DNA of 64,000 nucleotides from Actinernus sp. WN-2022. Its lineage: Eukaryota; Cnidaria; Anthozoa; Actiniaria; Actinernidae. Where the stretch lies: positions 70,303,012 through 70,367,011 of the forward strand of contig JAOWCC010000577.1 in assembly GCA_030867875.1 (NCBI GenBank). The letters run 5' to 3'. The translations under genes and the position numbers were made by a program. Each line of letters opens with the position of its first letter. Within the stretch, counting starts at the first letter, position 1. This document shows positions 46,085-57,600 of the stretch, in pieces. The notes below the pieces were generated by a model. It had not been told where the DNA came from. It searched no databases and was given only the letters and a program-made list of their open reading frames with translations.

Positions 46085-46638
46085 ATAGTTTACTCTTTTC
46101 ATCACGCAACATCACTACAATCGCTTGGCGCTAAAACAATTTCAGTTATGGGAAGTAAATGGGCAGCCAAAGGCCCAGGACAGGGTTGAGCAACAGCTAA
46201 GCGACAATAAGGAGATGTATCGATATCAAAGTTATTCCGGGGAGGGGTGGGTGGGCCGCTCCGAACTTCCACTACCGTAACTATCAGACTGGAGATCTTT
46301 CGCACTCCTTATATATCACCTAGCCCATGTCCATATGCAAAGAATGCCGCATCAAGTGGAATCCTGAGGTTTTTAACACCAAAACGCAATTTCCGTAATT
46401 TATGCGTAATGACAATAGTTTACTCTTTTCATCACGCAACATCACTACAATGGCTTGGCGCTAGCTAAAAAAAATTAAGTTATGGAAGAAAATGGACAGC
46501 CTCGGCTCTGTCCCGGGCTGCCCCACTGCACACGAACTACGTATATTTCAGACTACTTCTACACAAAATAAATACCCTGAATTTACAGGAATCCCAAAAC
46601 TTAATTTTACCACCCATAACTTAAATTCTAGGTATGAA

Positions 46639-47706
46639 TCAAATAGAGAGATGAGTGCCTAAAATGCCAAAGAAAATCTCGACAGCATGGTGCCGATACG
46701 CGTTTCCTAAAACTGAGGCTTGAGCTTGACTTTTACCAGTTAATGATGCTTCCGGCTCGGCAGTGCAAGAGGCTAAGGCGCGCGCTGCATCCTGGGCATA
46801 CATAACTTTATGAATTTGCGTATAGTATCTTGTAGTACTGACACTACTCCAGCCGACATGCTGCACAACTTGGGCCTCGGGCAAACCCAACAACGACAAG
46901 GTTATAGAACATGCGCTTCTGAAACTATGGGGGGTTCCCCTTCGAAAATACGAGCCTCGGTTAAATTCTTAAATCGTTAAATCGGTTAAGGCCTGTTCGC
47001 AACTGTTAAGGCTAGAAGTGGTGAGGGGGAAACCCGACCATTAGTGGTTGGTCTAAACAAATACCCATCTCTAAGCTCTACGTCAAAAGCGTCACAATAC
47101 ATTGGTAGCTTTACCTCTTAACGTTTTACCGAAGGTATGATTAAATAACAGACCCGAAAGGTCAGGCGAACGAAGCACTTCCTCAGTAACCCTACCCAAA
47201 TCAGATGCGCTGTCTCCAGAAAAGAAATCTAAACTAAACAATGAAAAATATATAGCAAACACATAGGCCTGGATGGAAGAGGGCGGATTTGATAGGACAA
47301 ATAATTGCGATCTGATATGCCTAAGTAATACCACAAGCTTGTCAAAGAACAGCGGCGGAGTCTACCTGGGGATAACACGCGCCTGTTCCTCCTGAATTGA
47401 CTTCAAATACTCACGGATAATTCCATGCGCGGCTGGATTGCCCACCCCTAGGGACTCGTTCCATTCACCAAGTCTTCCATTATTTATGAAAATATGACGC
47501 AATTTTCCAATGATGCTATCAACAATCTTAGCCGCCAGCCGTTTAGGGCAGGAACAACCTGCGGAACGCCTATAACAAAAATCAGCACAGTCGTCTTTAT
47601 GCACTGGCGTTCTACCAGAACGATCTTTATATACTAGAAATCGCTGAATCTCTCTAGGTGCGCATGATACTACAGACTTCGGGGATGGGAGACTGGCTAG
47701 AAACAT
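46639..47706 (-). pseudogene. Tyrosine recombinase of the PAT/Ngaro-like element
   Basis: Near 46930-46830 (minus) the frame reads GTPHSFRSACSITLSLLG, then VVQHVGW and STTRYYTQI. These contain the H-x-x-R box, the H/W box and the catalytic tyrosine in the right order. Upstream pieces (47334-47092 with LGRVTEEVLRSPDLSGLLF, and 47706-47362) give the N-terminal part and a cysteine-bearing segment (CSCPKRLAAKIVDSIIGKLR) in other frames. The active-site region is intact, but breaks upstream make a full enzyme unlikely. Confidence 0.75.
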
Positions 47707-47712
47707 AATTAA

Positions 47713-48481
47713 TTATTTCTCTAAACGTCTATCTTTTTGCTTTTCGTACGGTTTGCTTGTTTTGGTTCTGTTTAACGGGCGAATTCGTGCACCGATAGCA
47801 GAAATATCCAGGTCCAGCATTGGCTGAGAGGTAGATCGGCTTACGCTTTCCCGCCGGAAGCCACACATCTGGCAAAAGCAATCGTCATTTGGGTATGAAC
47901 AAGCTGGACACGACAAAGCCTGAAGCCAAATCCTTACTGCACATGGAAGGGGTTAAACAATAAGAATGCATGGCAGATTATAAAATACGAAATACCCAGA
48001 TATCCCACTGAAGGGGACGAGTAAAGCAAACCGGAACGGCTTGGGAAGAGTAAAACGTTTGCGATCCCACCTTTCCAAGGAGAAAAGACTCTGAAGCCAA
48101 GGCGAGTATCAATGGCCACCAGTACTTCCTAGGTTGTAGGTCCGGGGCTACGAACGTGCTGAAAAACCGATTATGCAGAATAAACCGCAGCAATGGACCA
48201 ATAAGTGTGAACGGAGGGAAAACATACGCGTTGGTGATGGTAGACAAGTCCTGAGCAAAAACATAGACACCATAAGTATGGGAAGTCTCCCAAGGGGTGA
48301 AGTGCGGTAACGGAATACCGCCATGAGAACAGCAGTATGGGGACCGAAAGCAGACTGGATTGTTGTCCATGTTCACCAATTCGAGAACTTCTCTTACAGC
48401 AATGGGTTGGCAACGCTCTGTGGGGCTCCAGTAGTCCCCAACTTCCATATTATGGGATGTCCAAAAATCACCCCTCCCCAA
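47713..48481 (-). pseudogene. RNase H/post-RT region and zinc-finger-like segment
   Basis: The frame 48481-47978 contains NAYVFPPFTLIGPLLRFI and APDLQPRKYWWPLI, a block commonly found after the RT in DIRS-type elements. The next frame (47916-47713) starts MSCPACSYPNDDCFCQMCG, a cluster of five cysteines that may bind zinc and probably belongs to the recombinase N-terminus. The assignment of boundaries is approximate. Confidence 0.6.
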
Positions 48482-48670
48482 CCAATGCCTTTCATCCTGC
48501 CAGTAGAGACAATCTTGCCATTAGTCTAGAAACCACCAGTGCATTAACTCCTGCCTAAGATCCCTGTTATCTTAATAGCTCTTCTTGTTCTTAAAGCCTT
48601 AGAAATCGCTCTATATACACTCCGAGTATACAGTTGGGCCGCAGGAACAGCCAAGGATAACGAAGTGGTT

Positions 48671-49923
48671 TTACCCCCAAATTGTTGCAAAGTTTTTAAC
48701 TCCACAGTACACATGTATCTCTGGCCAAGATCTCCTCACGAAGACCAGCAAATTCTCTCTCTTATCCTGGAGCAAAACAAAAGCCATACGGGCGGAGTTG
48801 GAGATGAAGCCCAGAAAACGCACCTGAAGACAAGGGATCAAAGCAGACTTGCTAAGCGCGGCAAAGTAGCCTAGGTCAACCAGGGCAGTGTATGCAATGA
48901 AAACATCAGCTTCCGCGCACTGCAAATGACTCCAGTTTACCCCAGACTGGTAGGGTAGCCGCAATTGTCCGATATGCCGGTCATCAATATACTGCGTACA
49001 AGGTACCCCAAGGGCTCTAATGCGGCTAGAGGCCACCAAACCCACAGTTTGATATACGAAAGCACTCGCCTTCCAACCAAAAGGGATAGTATTAAAGGCA
49101 AAAAAACAACCCAACCATTCCAGGCCGAAGAGGGTTCTACAATTAGGATCGGATGAAGAGAAATATGGTCATAGCCACTTTATTCATCTAAGGTATCCTG
49201 ACAATGTTCCTTCTCGATGTATCTCGGCAGATCCGACAAATAATCCAACGAAAAGTGGAGGTCCTTAACCCACACGTTTAAAAACCGCTCATCGTGACAC
49301 ATGCGCGGTTTTGTAGGCTCAATGGTGATACTGTAAAACGAGGTGTGGTGCGTAAACATGGCCAACCTTGCCCCATACTGAAAGTGAGCCATTGCGCACC
49401 CTATGCAAGATGGTGTCCGTAATAAACTGCTCAAAACCCAAGCACGAGGGGCTATTAGGAAAGTGCATGGAAGGAGGAGTACTGCAGTCATAGAAATTGC
49501 CCTGGAAATCTCCTTTAAATGGGACGATGATGGACCAAGCGTTGACACCATGAGCAATAAAGTAATAGACTAAATCATATTTATCCCTGAAAATCGCGTA
49601 CCAAGCCTTCTGGTAACAGTGAACTTCGCCAGCCTTAAAGTTGGATGGGTTACGAAAACGAACATCCCGTACCAAGGCCAAGATCTGACCACACGCAACG
49701 CTCTCGACGGACGGGGAGGGTATGATATGGGCGAGCCTTCCCAGTCACACCAATCCACACAGGTGTAATGTAAACCTTCTGAAAGCACGCGGGTAAAATG
49801 TTCCGCCAAACATAAGGGAGATATGGATTGCTGAGGAAGAACAAAATAGGGAAACCCATAATAAAAACGAGCTACGCGACCGAGCGCAGGGAAGGCTGCC
49901 CACTTACATTTAGTTGGACCCAA
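48671..49923 (-). pseudogene. Reverse transcriptase of the PAT/Ngaro-like element
   Basis: In the frame 49557-49180, PTKPRMCHDERFLNVWVKD matches the first RT block of DIRS-type elements. The frame 49114-48671 continues with GCFFAFNTIPFGWKASAFVY and PCTQYIDDRHIGQL, where YIDD is the catalytic motif. At least two frame changes separate these. Upstream frames (49923-49570) are gag-RT linker. Confidence 0.8.
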
Positions 49924-50228
49924 GAAACCTCATCCGGAGACAGAGAAAGACTTTAGAGAATCCTCTTGAACCAATAGTAAGTGGGAGATGAACAATAACC
50001 GTGATATATACATGCAAACGTCAAGAGGGAAACAGACTGTAACTCTATGGAAACTAAGGGATACAATTTAATAAAATAAACAAATATATAAATATATTTA
50101 AAAAAACGACTATACACGACATAGCGTTTATTATGGAACGTCTGGTACAAAGCTATAGAAAAACAACAAGAAAAATAAAGATGAATGAACATATCCACAA
50201 GCATCAACCTGGCCATAGCTTGAAAAGA

Positions 50229-51289
50229 CTATTTAGGGTAGGGCTGGTAACGACCCCATGCCATAAACGCTTGCGTTCCACCACGATGGCGGTTGGGACA
50301 AATGCCGATAAAATGACCAAACTGCCCACACGCGTAACAAACTGCTCCTGTCTGGCTACGGCCACGACCTCGGCCTGACCAACGACTAGATGCAGAGGGT
50401 GTGACCTGATAATAAGGATGATACGACGGGCCAGAAGGAGAGGATGGGGCTAGGTGAACAGTCCTATGTGGAGGTTTATTCCATTTTGCCAATATTGCCG
50501 CCACCTTGGCCTCGTCGGACGAACTAACCAGCTTTTGGAGAAGGGGTCTAAGGTTGTTATTAGTCTGCTGGCTGTTCCTTTACCGCTCTAAGACAAGCCA
50601 GTAGGTAATCCGCATCTTAACCGATGCCGTCTTAGCGACGTCAACAAGAATTTCCAACAATGAAATAGCCAAATGTGGGTCGAATGAAACCTTTGGCCTG
50701 TTAACATAGAATACTACAGCAGCAACTAATAAAATATTCCAGCAGCTCGGTAAGAAATAAAGAAACTTAAAGACAAAAACATGGAACCACGTTCTCGGCA
50801 GCTTATTAATCCGGCAACAAATGCTCCAGCAGTAACTATAAACTCTCCAGCAGCTCGGTACAGAAATAAACGTTTAGATAAGAGCATGGAACTATGATAA
50901 CGGCAGAAAATAAACGAACAGACCCAATACGAACGAAAACGAAACAGCAAACGGGAAGCACCAAAAGGAACCGATAAGCTAACCGCTGCTGTTCATCTGG
51001 CAGTTGTGGCGCGGTAACGGCTTCAACTGCAGGCATGCAGTAGATGTTCGGGAATATCATTCGCTGCCAAGACCACCAGAATGGCAGCCGGTTCTGGTTC
51101 TGGCGCCGGCGGTGCTGGAGCAGGAACCGGGGCAAGTTCTGGTACAGGAATAGGTATTTCAGCACTGAGGTCGTTGCGCCATGTTAGAATAACTGTGATA
51201 ACGGAGACGAAAATCCCGCTACGAGCTTCCACTACCGTAACTGAAGACTGGAGATCTATACGAGGAGAGGCGAAATTCCAATTTCGCAC
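50229..51289 (-). pseudogene. Gag-like region with CCHC zinc knuckle
   Basis: The frame 50504-50229 contains CYACGQFGHFIGICPNRH, a near-canonical zinc knuckle, after a proline/serine-rich stretch and an arginine-rich patch (GRGRGRS). The upstream frame (51289-51023) holds an alanine/proline/glutamate-rich tract starting within A1. Stops between 50505 and 51020 break the region. Confidence 0.7.
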
Positions 51290-51364
51290 TCCTTATATAT
51301 CACCTAGCCCTCGTCCGATATGCAAAGAATGCCGCATCAAGTGGAATCCTGAGGGTTTTAACAA

Positions 51365-52161
51365 AAACTGGTGGAACAGGATGTGCATTTTCTTCTATTT
51401 CCTCCGACAATGGCCAGTTTTGGGACTTGATACATCAGGAACCCATTTCACGGCAAATGGAAGAGCCAATAGAAATCAAGCTAAAATTAGACCGAGATTC
51501 GACAACTTTCACTTGAAGTTGAATCTCGTGGCGCTCACAACAGTTTGTTTTCCGACATCAAAAATACTTTTTTAAGGATTAGAACTGACCTGTATTTTAA
51601 TTAGTTGCACCGAGGTTCGATCACAACTTTACCAGAATCTCGTACCAGACCCCATTTGTTTCTTACGCAGCCGTAAGAAACAAATGGGGTCTTTATCTGG
51701 ACACAAACGTGTGCATGTTCGTGGAAGATCACTCGACTTCTTGAGTGGCCGTACTTTTCTTCGTGTTTTTAGAAGCATATTCTCGCTGGAAGCAGCCATT
51801 TCAGCTTCTATATCTTTGACAACTATAGCTACTATTTACTAGATGTTCTTTCAATCTATCAACAGCGGGAAGAGCTCGGCTACATCTGAGAGTCCAATTC
51901 AAGTTTGCTTTCCCATTCATGATTCGTCGGCTGTGTTGGCGGCGCCGTACGCTTGCCGTTACTTTTTTGCTCGGTACAAATTATTAATTATTCCCTTTCT
52001 CTAGGTTGAAGTACAGTTAGGCGCCTTTCGAGTCCTGGACGATTCCTTCAAAATTATCGGATTGAGTTTCTTGTGAAGTATTATTTTCTTTTACACGATA
52101 AACCAAGCTTTTCATTTTCCAAAAGACGGCTTGCTCCGACTTTTGAACACTTTACTTCATT
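51365..52161. other. Non-coding interval containing a perfect hairpin
   Basis: Apart from the hairpin at 51647-51692 nothing is recognisable. No gene-like frame spans the interval. Confidence 0.5.
51647..51692. repeat. Perfect 21-bp hairpin with 4-nt loop
   Basis: AGACCCCATTTGTTTCTTAC plus G (51647-51667) and its exact reverse complement (51672-51692) flank the loop CAGC. A perfect stem suggests a young foldback end or a structured RNA. Confidence 0.85.
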
Positions 52162-54395
52162 ACTCGGACCAGCCTGTGGCTGGCGCGAGTCAAGGTTTCC
52201 AAGTGTTTTTTTTTTCAAGTCGAGCTATTCCGCCACCGACCAATGAGATTGCGCTTTCTTTCAAGTTCGGTTTGATGGACAACACGTGACAGGATCAACC
52301 AATCAAATTCGATACCGCTCGGGGCACCCATCAACGGGAGCCAAAGGTTTCTTTGACTGAAATAGGAAGATGTTCAGTTATTCTAGGGCTAACAGGACTT
52401 TTAGGGGCTTTCGATGGAAAAAATTCTCACATTTACGAAAGGGATGGCCGGAGAAGTGAAGGTTTCGGTCCAATAATCCACGGAAATAGAACGAAAATGC
52501 TTGTACTGCTGTATCTAAGTGCCATAGGATTGCAGTGTTCGTTGTTGATATTGGTGAAACGCCGTCGTCGTTGATACCATCACACACTGTGAAGTGGCCA
52601 AATGAGAGATTTTTATTGTTTAAATGTTGGCTGTTTACCGCCAAGTTCTCTCCTGTAATACTCTTGAGACAACTGGGAAGTCTTGAAGCCAGTCTACTAA
52701 GACTTCAACTCAAGAGTCGCAAAATCTGGAAGTGAACAGTGATTGACCCTTGTCCTTGAACGTAAACGGAATTATCTGAACTGCATGGTGAGGCTGAAAT
52801 TAAGTATATGCGCACACAAATCTTACTTGTTCCCAATTTTAATATTTTATGAAGTGTAATGACTAATGCCTGTATATATGTAATGAAGACTGTAATTCGA
52901 ACTGGAAATGAAATCGATCGAAAATTGAACTGTAAGAGACCAAGTTAAGCCTGGTTTTCACTAGCGACGGAAGCAGAAGCGTAAGCAAAAGGAGACTTAT
53001 GTTCTAGTGAAAACCAAGAAACGCAGACGTAAGCGGAAGCTCGACGGAAGCATAAGCGGAAGGAACGGAAGGTTTCCTTGTTCTTACGTCTCCGCTTCTG
53101 CTTCCGTCGCTTCCGTTCCAGTGAAAACTAGTCAAACGTAAGCAGAAGCGGAAGTAGATGAATTTAGCCAATCAGAATACTCATTCTCAGGCCCTTTGCA
53201 ATGTAAATATAGCATGCCAGCGAGGTTTTCGCTTCTGAACGAGGCTTATGCTTATGCTTCCGTCGTGTTCATTTTCACTAGAACATTAGTTTCTTATGCT
53301 TACGCTTCCGTTTCTGCTTCCGTCGCTAGTGAAAACCAGTCGTTAAAAGAATAACTCATAACCCATAAACAGAACTGGGTTGACTTAGGGGGTGTTTACA
53401 TGATACCGGAACGAGTTTCATTCCGGATCGACTTTCATTATAGACATATGTCTGCCTCTGTCAACGCTCATAAATACTCTTTCTATGTTAGTTAATTTAT
53501 AATTAGAACAATACCAATTTGAAAATGCTCTACCCAGCTACACTGTACAGCCATCTTCAATAGAGCGATTTAGCTTGTACATTTGTTGTCCCAACTCAGG
53601 TCACCTAACTTTGCCATTGAGTATTAAATGTTTTCTTGTTTTCTATGTGCTATATGGGGAGGCTATATCCCAAGAGGAAGTGTACAAATTCCTCTAATTG
53701 GAAAACACAGCACTGAATCCTCTGGAGAGCTGTCACATGATCTAAATTTGGCAACAAATATACAAGCTTAATTGGTCTATTAACCAGTTCAAGGAACTCA
53801 TTTAATATTCACATTAGCTTTTTGTCGCTTGAATGTTTTTTTGTTTGTTTTATTGTTTATTTGGTTGTTTAGCATACCGCTGTACTAAATGCCAATATCG
53901 GGATTACACTTGCCTATATTATTTGTTGATACTTAATAAACTGAAACTGCAACAGTAGATGGAGTGGTCGAAAGAGAGGCTAGGTCAGTGTTATGTGAAG
54001 TTGATTTATTATAATTACTGGGAGCAGTTGTAGTAGGCCTACTACAGTCATGTGCTGGTATAATACTTTGTTAACAAATGAATTGAGTTTGTGATCATTG
54101 GAAAGACATTGCCATGGATGCTGGATGACAAGCTATCTTTAAAAAGGCTATTCGTCTATGTATATGAAATAAATGTGTTTGCCATCTAGTACAACCACAT
54201 GATTGAATTCCTGCAAAAGGTCATTCCATTATTTATAAATTACCATGAGCATCAGTAGTGAATCAATTATCTGGCTCCCCTAGCACAGACTATGAATGGC
54301 ACACACACATGCTACTAACAACTCAATGAACTACATTTATTCGCCTATTCCTACATGCAGGTGGCCCGAGTTAAGGCCACTCGGGGCCTCTTGTT
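52162..54395 (+). mobile_element. Hairpin-ended dispersed repeat, copy 2
   Basis: Collinear with 337-2973. The 5' hairpin is 52162-52190 and the 3' hairpin is at 54364-54387 (GCCCGAGT...ACTCGGGGC), followed by CTCTTGTT as in copy 1. This copy lacks the MITE found at 2062-2440 but has a different insertion at 52951-53339. A relative of the 2651-2839 MITE is at about 53570-53775. No protein is encoded. Confidence 0.65.
52951..53339. mobile_element. MITE with about 38-bp ends, GGAAGC-rich
   Basis: CTGGTTTTCACTAGCGACGG at the left and its near-exact inverse at the right enclose repeated motifs such as 'gcggaagc' and 'cgcttctgcttccg', so the interior folds back on itself as well. It is nested in copy 2 of the hairpin-ended repeat. 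Confidence 0.8.
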
Positions 54396-54488
54396 CATTC
54401 ATGAAAACCTCTCAGGTAAACCACGAAGAAAACTTACAAACATGTGTAAGTATTAAAACTATTGGGTGGCCGGTGGACATGCATAAAA

Positions 54489-54545
54489 CTAGCCTGAGAA
54501 AACAGCCGACTCATATCGTCCGATTCGGCTGTTTTCTCAGGCTAG
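54489..54545. repeat. Perfect 21-bp hairpin with 15-nt loop
   Basis: CTAGCCTGAGAAAACAGCCG plus A pairs exactly with 54525-54545. The 'tagcctgagaaaacagcc' type sequence is a recurrent foldback motif; a shorter analogue lies at 12543-12615. Confidence 0.85.
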
Positions 54546-55051
54546 CATAAACCGGAAGTCAAAATCACATCTGCTCCTGCGAGCATAGCAACGGTGTTGC
54601 GCAGCAACGGAATATGTCAATGGGCCCTTAAACAAATGAACTACTTTAATGCTCTTTGACAGTAGTCTTTTTCACTCTTTTTCACTCGCTAAATGGTTTT
54701 GTATTATTAATATTCAAGCATAAAACACTAACTACCGTTTTTTCAGTCATTTAGTTTAAAATGGTGAAGGCAGTGTTGGGAGCTGGGTTATATCCGGGGG
54801 GATTATACCTGGAAGGATGTTTTTGTTACTAAACTGATTGGGCCTATGATCGGGGTTGGGTTATAATCGGTATTTTATTGTGTTCTCTCATGTTATTTGC
54901 ATGCCTTGAAATGTAAAAGGCATTAGGGATATAAAACACCCTGGCAAAAAAGGTGACGAAGTCTCATGAATTGGAGCGACTTTGGGGATCCTTGGCTAAT
55001 GATGTTAATACAGGACGGGAAAAGTAATTTTTCATAAAACTATAGCACTAC
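54546..55051. other. Non-coding interval
   Basis: No gene or array. It shares 'gggcccttaa' and 'gggttatatcc' phrases with 45550-45625 in inverted or direct orientation. Confidence 0.4.
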
Positions 55052-55407
55052 TAAAGCCCGCCGCACATGCACGGGAGCTATCAGCTTAGCCAATGGGCAC
55101 GAGAGGTCGTTTGCTAAGCTGATAGCTCTTGTGTGTGGCGAATTTCGGCGCGTTTTTCGCCTCAATTGACAGTGCGGAAAATATCTATCGTCTTTGATAT
55201 CATTTTAGTCTCTTGAGGCGAGAAACTCACCGTGTGGCGTGTGCGCTGAAAAAAGCTAACAGCTTAGCGCTTTCACGTGATCGTTGGCCTTCCGCCAGTA
55301 GCCCTTATTTAACTATTAAAAAATACCAGCTTATTGAAATTCACGTGCCGTGTGCGGTGAAACAGCTTAGCAAACGACCTCTCGTGGCCGTTGTGCGGCG
55401 GACTTTA
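55052..55407. mobile_element. MITE with TAAAGYCCGCCGCACA ends
   Basis: The left TAAAGCCCGCCGCACA and right TGTGCGGCGGACTTTA are inverted repeats. 'cacgagaggtcgtttgctaa' near the left end is repeated in inverse near the right, and a smaller palindrome (agctatcagctta...taagctgatagct) lies at 55079-55126. An 86-codon frame inside is a by-product of this structure. Confidence 0.75.
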
Positions 55408-56436
55408 TGGAGAACTAAAACAGTGGTGCAGGAAATTCCACATAAGTGGTTTTTATACAGGAGTAGAGCGTGACGTAATGATTACAGCAAGTCACGCAAT
55501 GAATTAAGGTATCACGGCACTGACGCGTGGAAGGTGTTACGCAATACTTTAATACCAGCAGCAAAGTGAGACGATTTGTTATTTCAAGGAGAGGGGGTTG
55601 GGAGGGGGGGGGGACGACTATCTTTATTGAACACTGAGAAATGGACCTATTTAGCGTAGGCACATCGGGGTTTAACATCGGAGTCACCCCCACCCCTCCC
55701 CCTCTCGGTGAGATCCACGGTAATCTCATATGGCTACTTCGCGGTCCTGATTATCGTTGGTCACTAAGGCAATGTTACTAGATGAAGCAAGCGAAGCTGA
55801 GCGAAATACTGCCAGTGACGTCACTATTCATTTCCAGCGAGTTTCATTCACACGAGACCTTATCACACTTTTCTGAATATGACATTCTCATACTACATTA
55901 GATATTCATGGCACATCGGCCAATGGGGATGCTTGCTCGAGGTCACGTAGAGATAATTTTAAACCCAGGATAGAACGATAAACTAAATTATGCAAGTGGG
56001 CGGGCTTTGAAGCTCAGGGAAATTTAGGGGTGAAACAATGACTCATTTCCATATTTACCGTATCTAGAAATCATTTCTCAATACGAAAAATATGCGAAAA
56101 ATATACAGGTCTCGAGAGGTTCCGTGGTACTCTACATTACGAGTGTTCTTCACTCACAGGGACCATCTGTACAGTAGACTGTTAGCTGATTGGTAGAGGA
56201 GGGTTTGATTGATGTTTTTGTGCTGACAAACGAGAAAACGCAACCTGCCGTTCAACATGCGTTCAATGGAACTGAGTGCCTTCTTCATTAAATCGAGTTT
56301 TAATGGATTTATGAACGTTATCATGACTGAAAACAATATTCTTAACACCAATTCGTCTTTCACCAATGCAAATAGCATAGAAATGTATCTTTGGTTAATT
56401 TCCAAAATTAAATTAAATTAATATTAATAGCTTGTA
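55408..56436. other. Non-coding interval
   Basis: A G run lies near 55603. A minus-strand frame at 56405-56154 shows no motif. No repeat boundary was recognised. Confidence 0.4.
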
Positions 56437-56720
56437 GAACATTTAGTTATACAAGCTATGCAAACCAACCTTGACAAGTATGTTGGTATCATGGTCCTTA
56501 CAATGTCTGAACATTTAGTTTTACAAGCTATGCAAACCAACATTGGCAAGTATGTTGGTATGTCTGAACATTTAGTTATACAAGCTACGCAAACCAACCT
56601 TGACAAATATGTTGGTATCATGGTCCTTACAATGTCTGTACATTTAGTTATACAAGCTATATGCAAACCAACCTTGGCAAGTATGTTGGTATCATGGTCC
56701 TTACAATGTCTGAACATGAT
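56437..56720. repeat. Minisatellite, units of about 70 bp, 4 copies
   Basis: ACATTTAGTTxTACAAGCTA starts near 56440, 56510, 56570 and 56639. Units share 'gcaaaccaaccttg' and 'aagtatgttggtatcatggt'; the second unit has a 10-bp deletion. Both strands remain open in some frame, which is a property of the repeat and not evidence for a gene. Confidence 0.85.
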
Positions 56721-56999
56721 AAAATTCATGTTTAACACCTAATTTTAGCATATATATGCAAAGGTGGGTAATTACATGCACATTTGACGCAGTTACTTTT
56801 CCAGATGTGGGAATCAAGGCGGAGTGATAATACGAAAACAGTAACTTTTTAAATGACTTAAGGTTCAAAGTTGTAGATCTTACTTCATTATTAGGGTGGA
56901 ATTCCATAGTTGAAGAATTAGCGTTGTAATGTAATTGGTAAATCGAAATAAAAGTGAAGTGAAAAGTTACCGTTTTACATTTGCGAGGGCGGAACATAC

Positions 57000-57600
57000 A
57001 TACATACATACATAATCTTTATTTCAACACGGTGTCTCATCATACATATAATGCTCTTCCCGAGAGCCGTGCATACATGAACTAATAATAAAATGACAGA
57101 AATGGATCCCTAGTTTAAAATGTGTTGTAAAATGTGTAAATCCCTAAAATATATTATCTTAATATAAATTGTATAATTCTTATTCAAAAATTATTTGTTA
57201 ACCTAAATTATAGCGTATATTTAAATAATGCCACGCTTGTCTGTCTTCTTGTATCATTGGATAAACTATTCCAGAGAACAGCCCCCCCTATAATGAAAGC
57301 TGCGTTTTCCAGCTTCAGTGTGCGATCTTGCATGGTACAGATACATTATAGCTTGAGTTTCTTAAGTTATAGGAATGTACAATAGTTGTGCTTTTAAAGA
57401 TTTCCTTCAAATAATTTGGAGTGCTCCCATTCATAGTTTTGTACATTAATATAGCCAGTTGCTTTGATCTTCTTGTCTCAAGATTATCCCATTCAAGTTC
57501 GTTCAACAACTCAGTTGACCGTCTATCATAATTGGAAAAGGTGACCACCCTGGCAGCTCTATTTTGTAGAGTTTGGAGTATGTCAGATATCCGTAGAAGA
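57000..57600 (-). pseudogene. LINE 3' end (C), minus strand
   Basis: Reading from about 57590, QNRAARVVTFSNYDRRST leads to ELLNELEWDNLETRRSKQ and NGSTPNYLKEIFK, then YNLRNSSYNVSVPCK. This is the RT-distal domain of a LINE. The element ends in a TATG/TACA microsatellite tail at 57000-57015. A stop at 57315 is followed by related residues (ENAAFIIGGAVLWNSLSN) in the next frame. Confidence 0.8.

Larger units (their letters stand above)
46085..51364 (-). mobile_element. PAT/Ngaro-like tyrosine-recombinase retroelement with split direct repeats
   Basis: On the minus strand the order is A1 (51226-51364), gag-like region, reverse transcriptase, RNase H region, recombinase, B1 (46415-46500), A2 (46266-46378), B2 (46085-46170). 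A copies share CTTCCACTACCGTAACT and GAATGCCGCATCAAGTGGAA; B copies share ATAGTTTACTCTTTTCATCA and ACGCAACATCACTACAAT. This A1-ORFs-B1-A2-B2 layout is the known signature of PAT and Ngaro elements, which replicate through a circle joined by the recombinase. Multiple stops and frameshifts in RT and recombinase show the copy is inactive. Confidence 0.85.

Noticed and set aside
51081..51575. Plus-strand frame with a glycine/alanine-rich start
   Set aside because: It is antisense to the gag-like alanine/proline-rich tract and terminal repeat A1 of the minus-strand retroelement.
55213..55473. 86-codon plus-strand frame
   Set aside because: It overlaps the inner half and right end of the MITE at 55052-55407 and shows no recognisable motif.
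56424..56742. Long open frames on both strands with repeated peptides
   Set aside because: Both are by-products of the 70-bp minisatellite, in which an unbroken unit keeps frames open.
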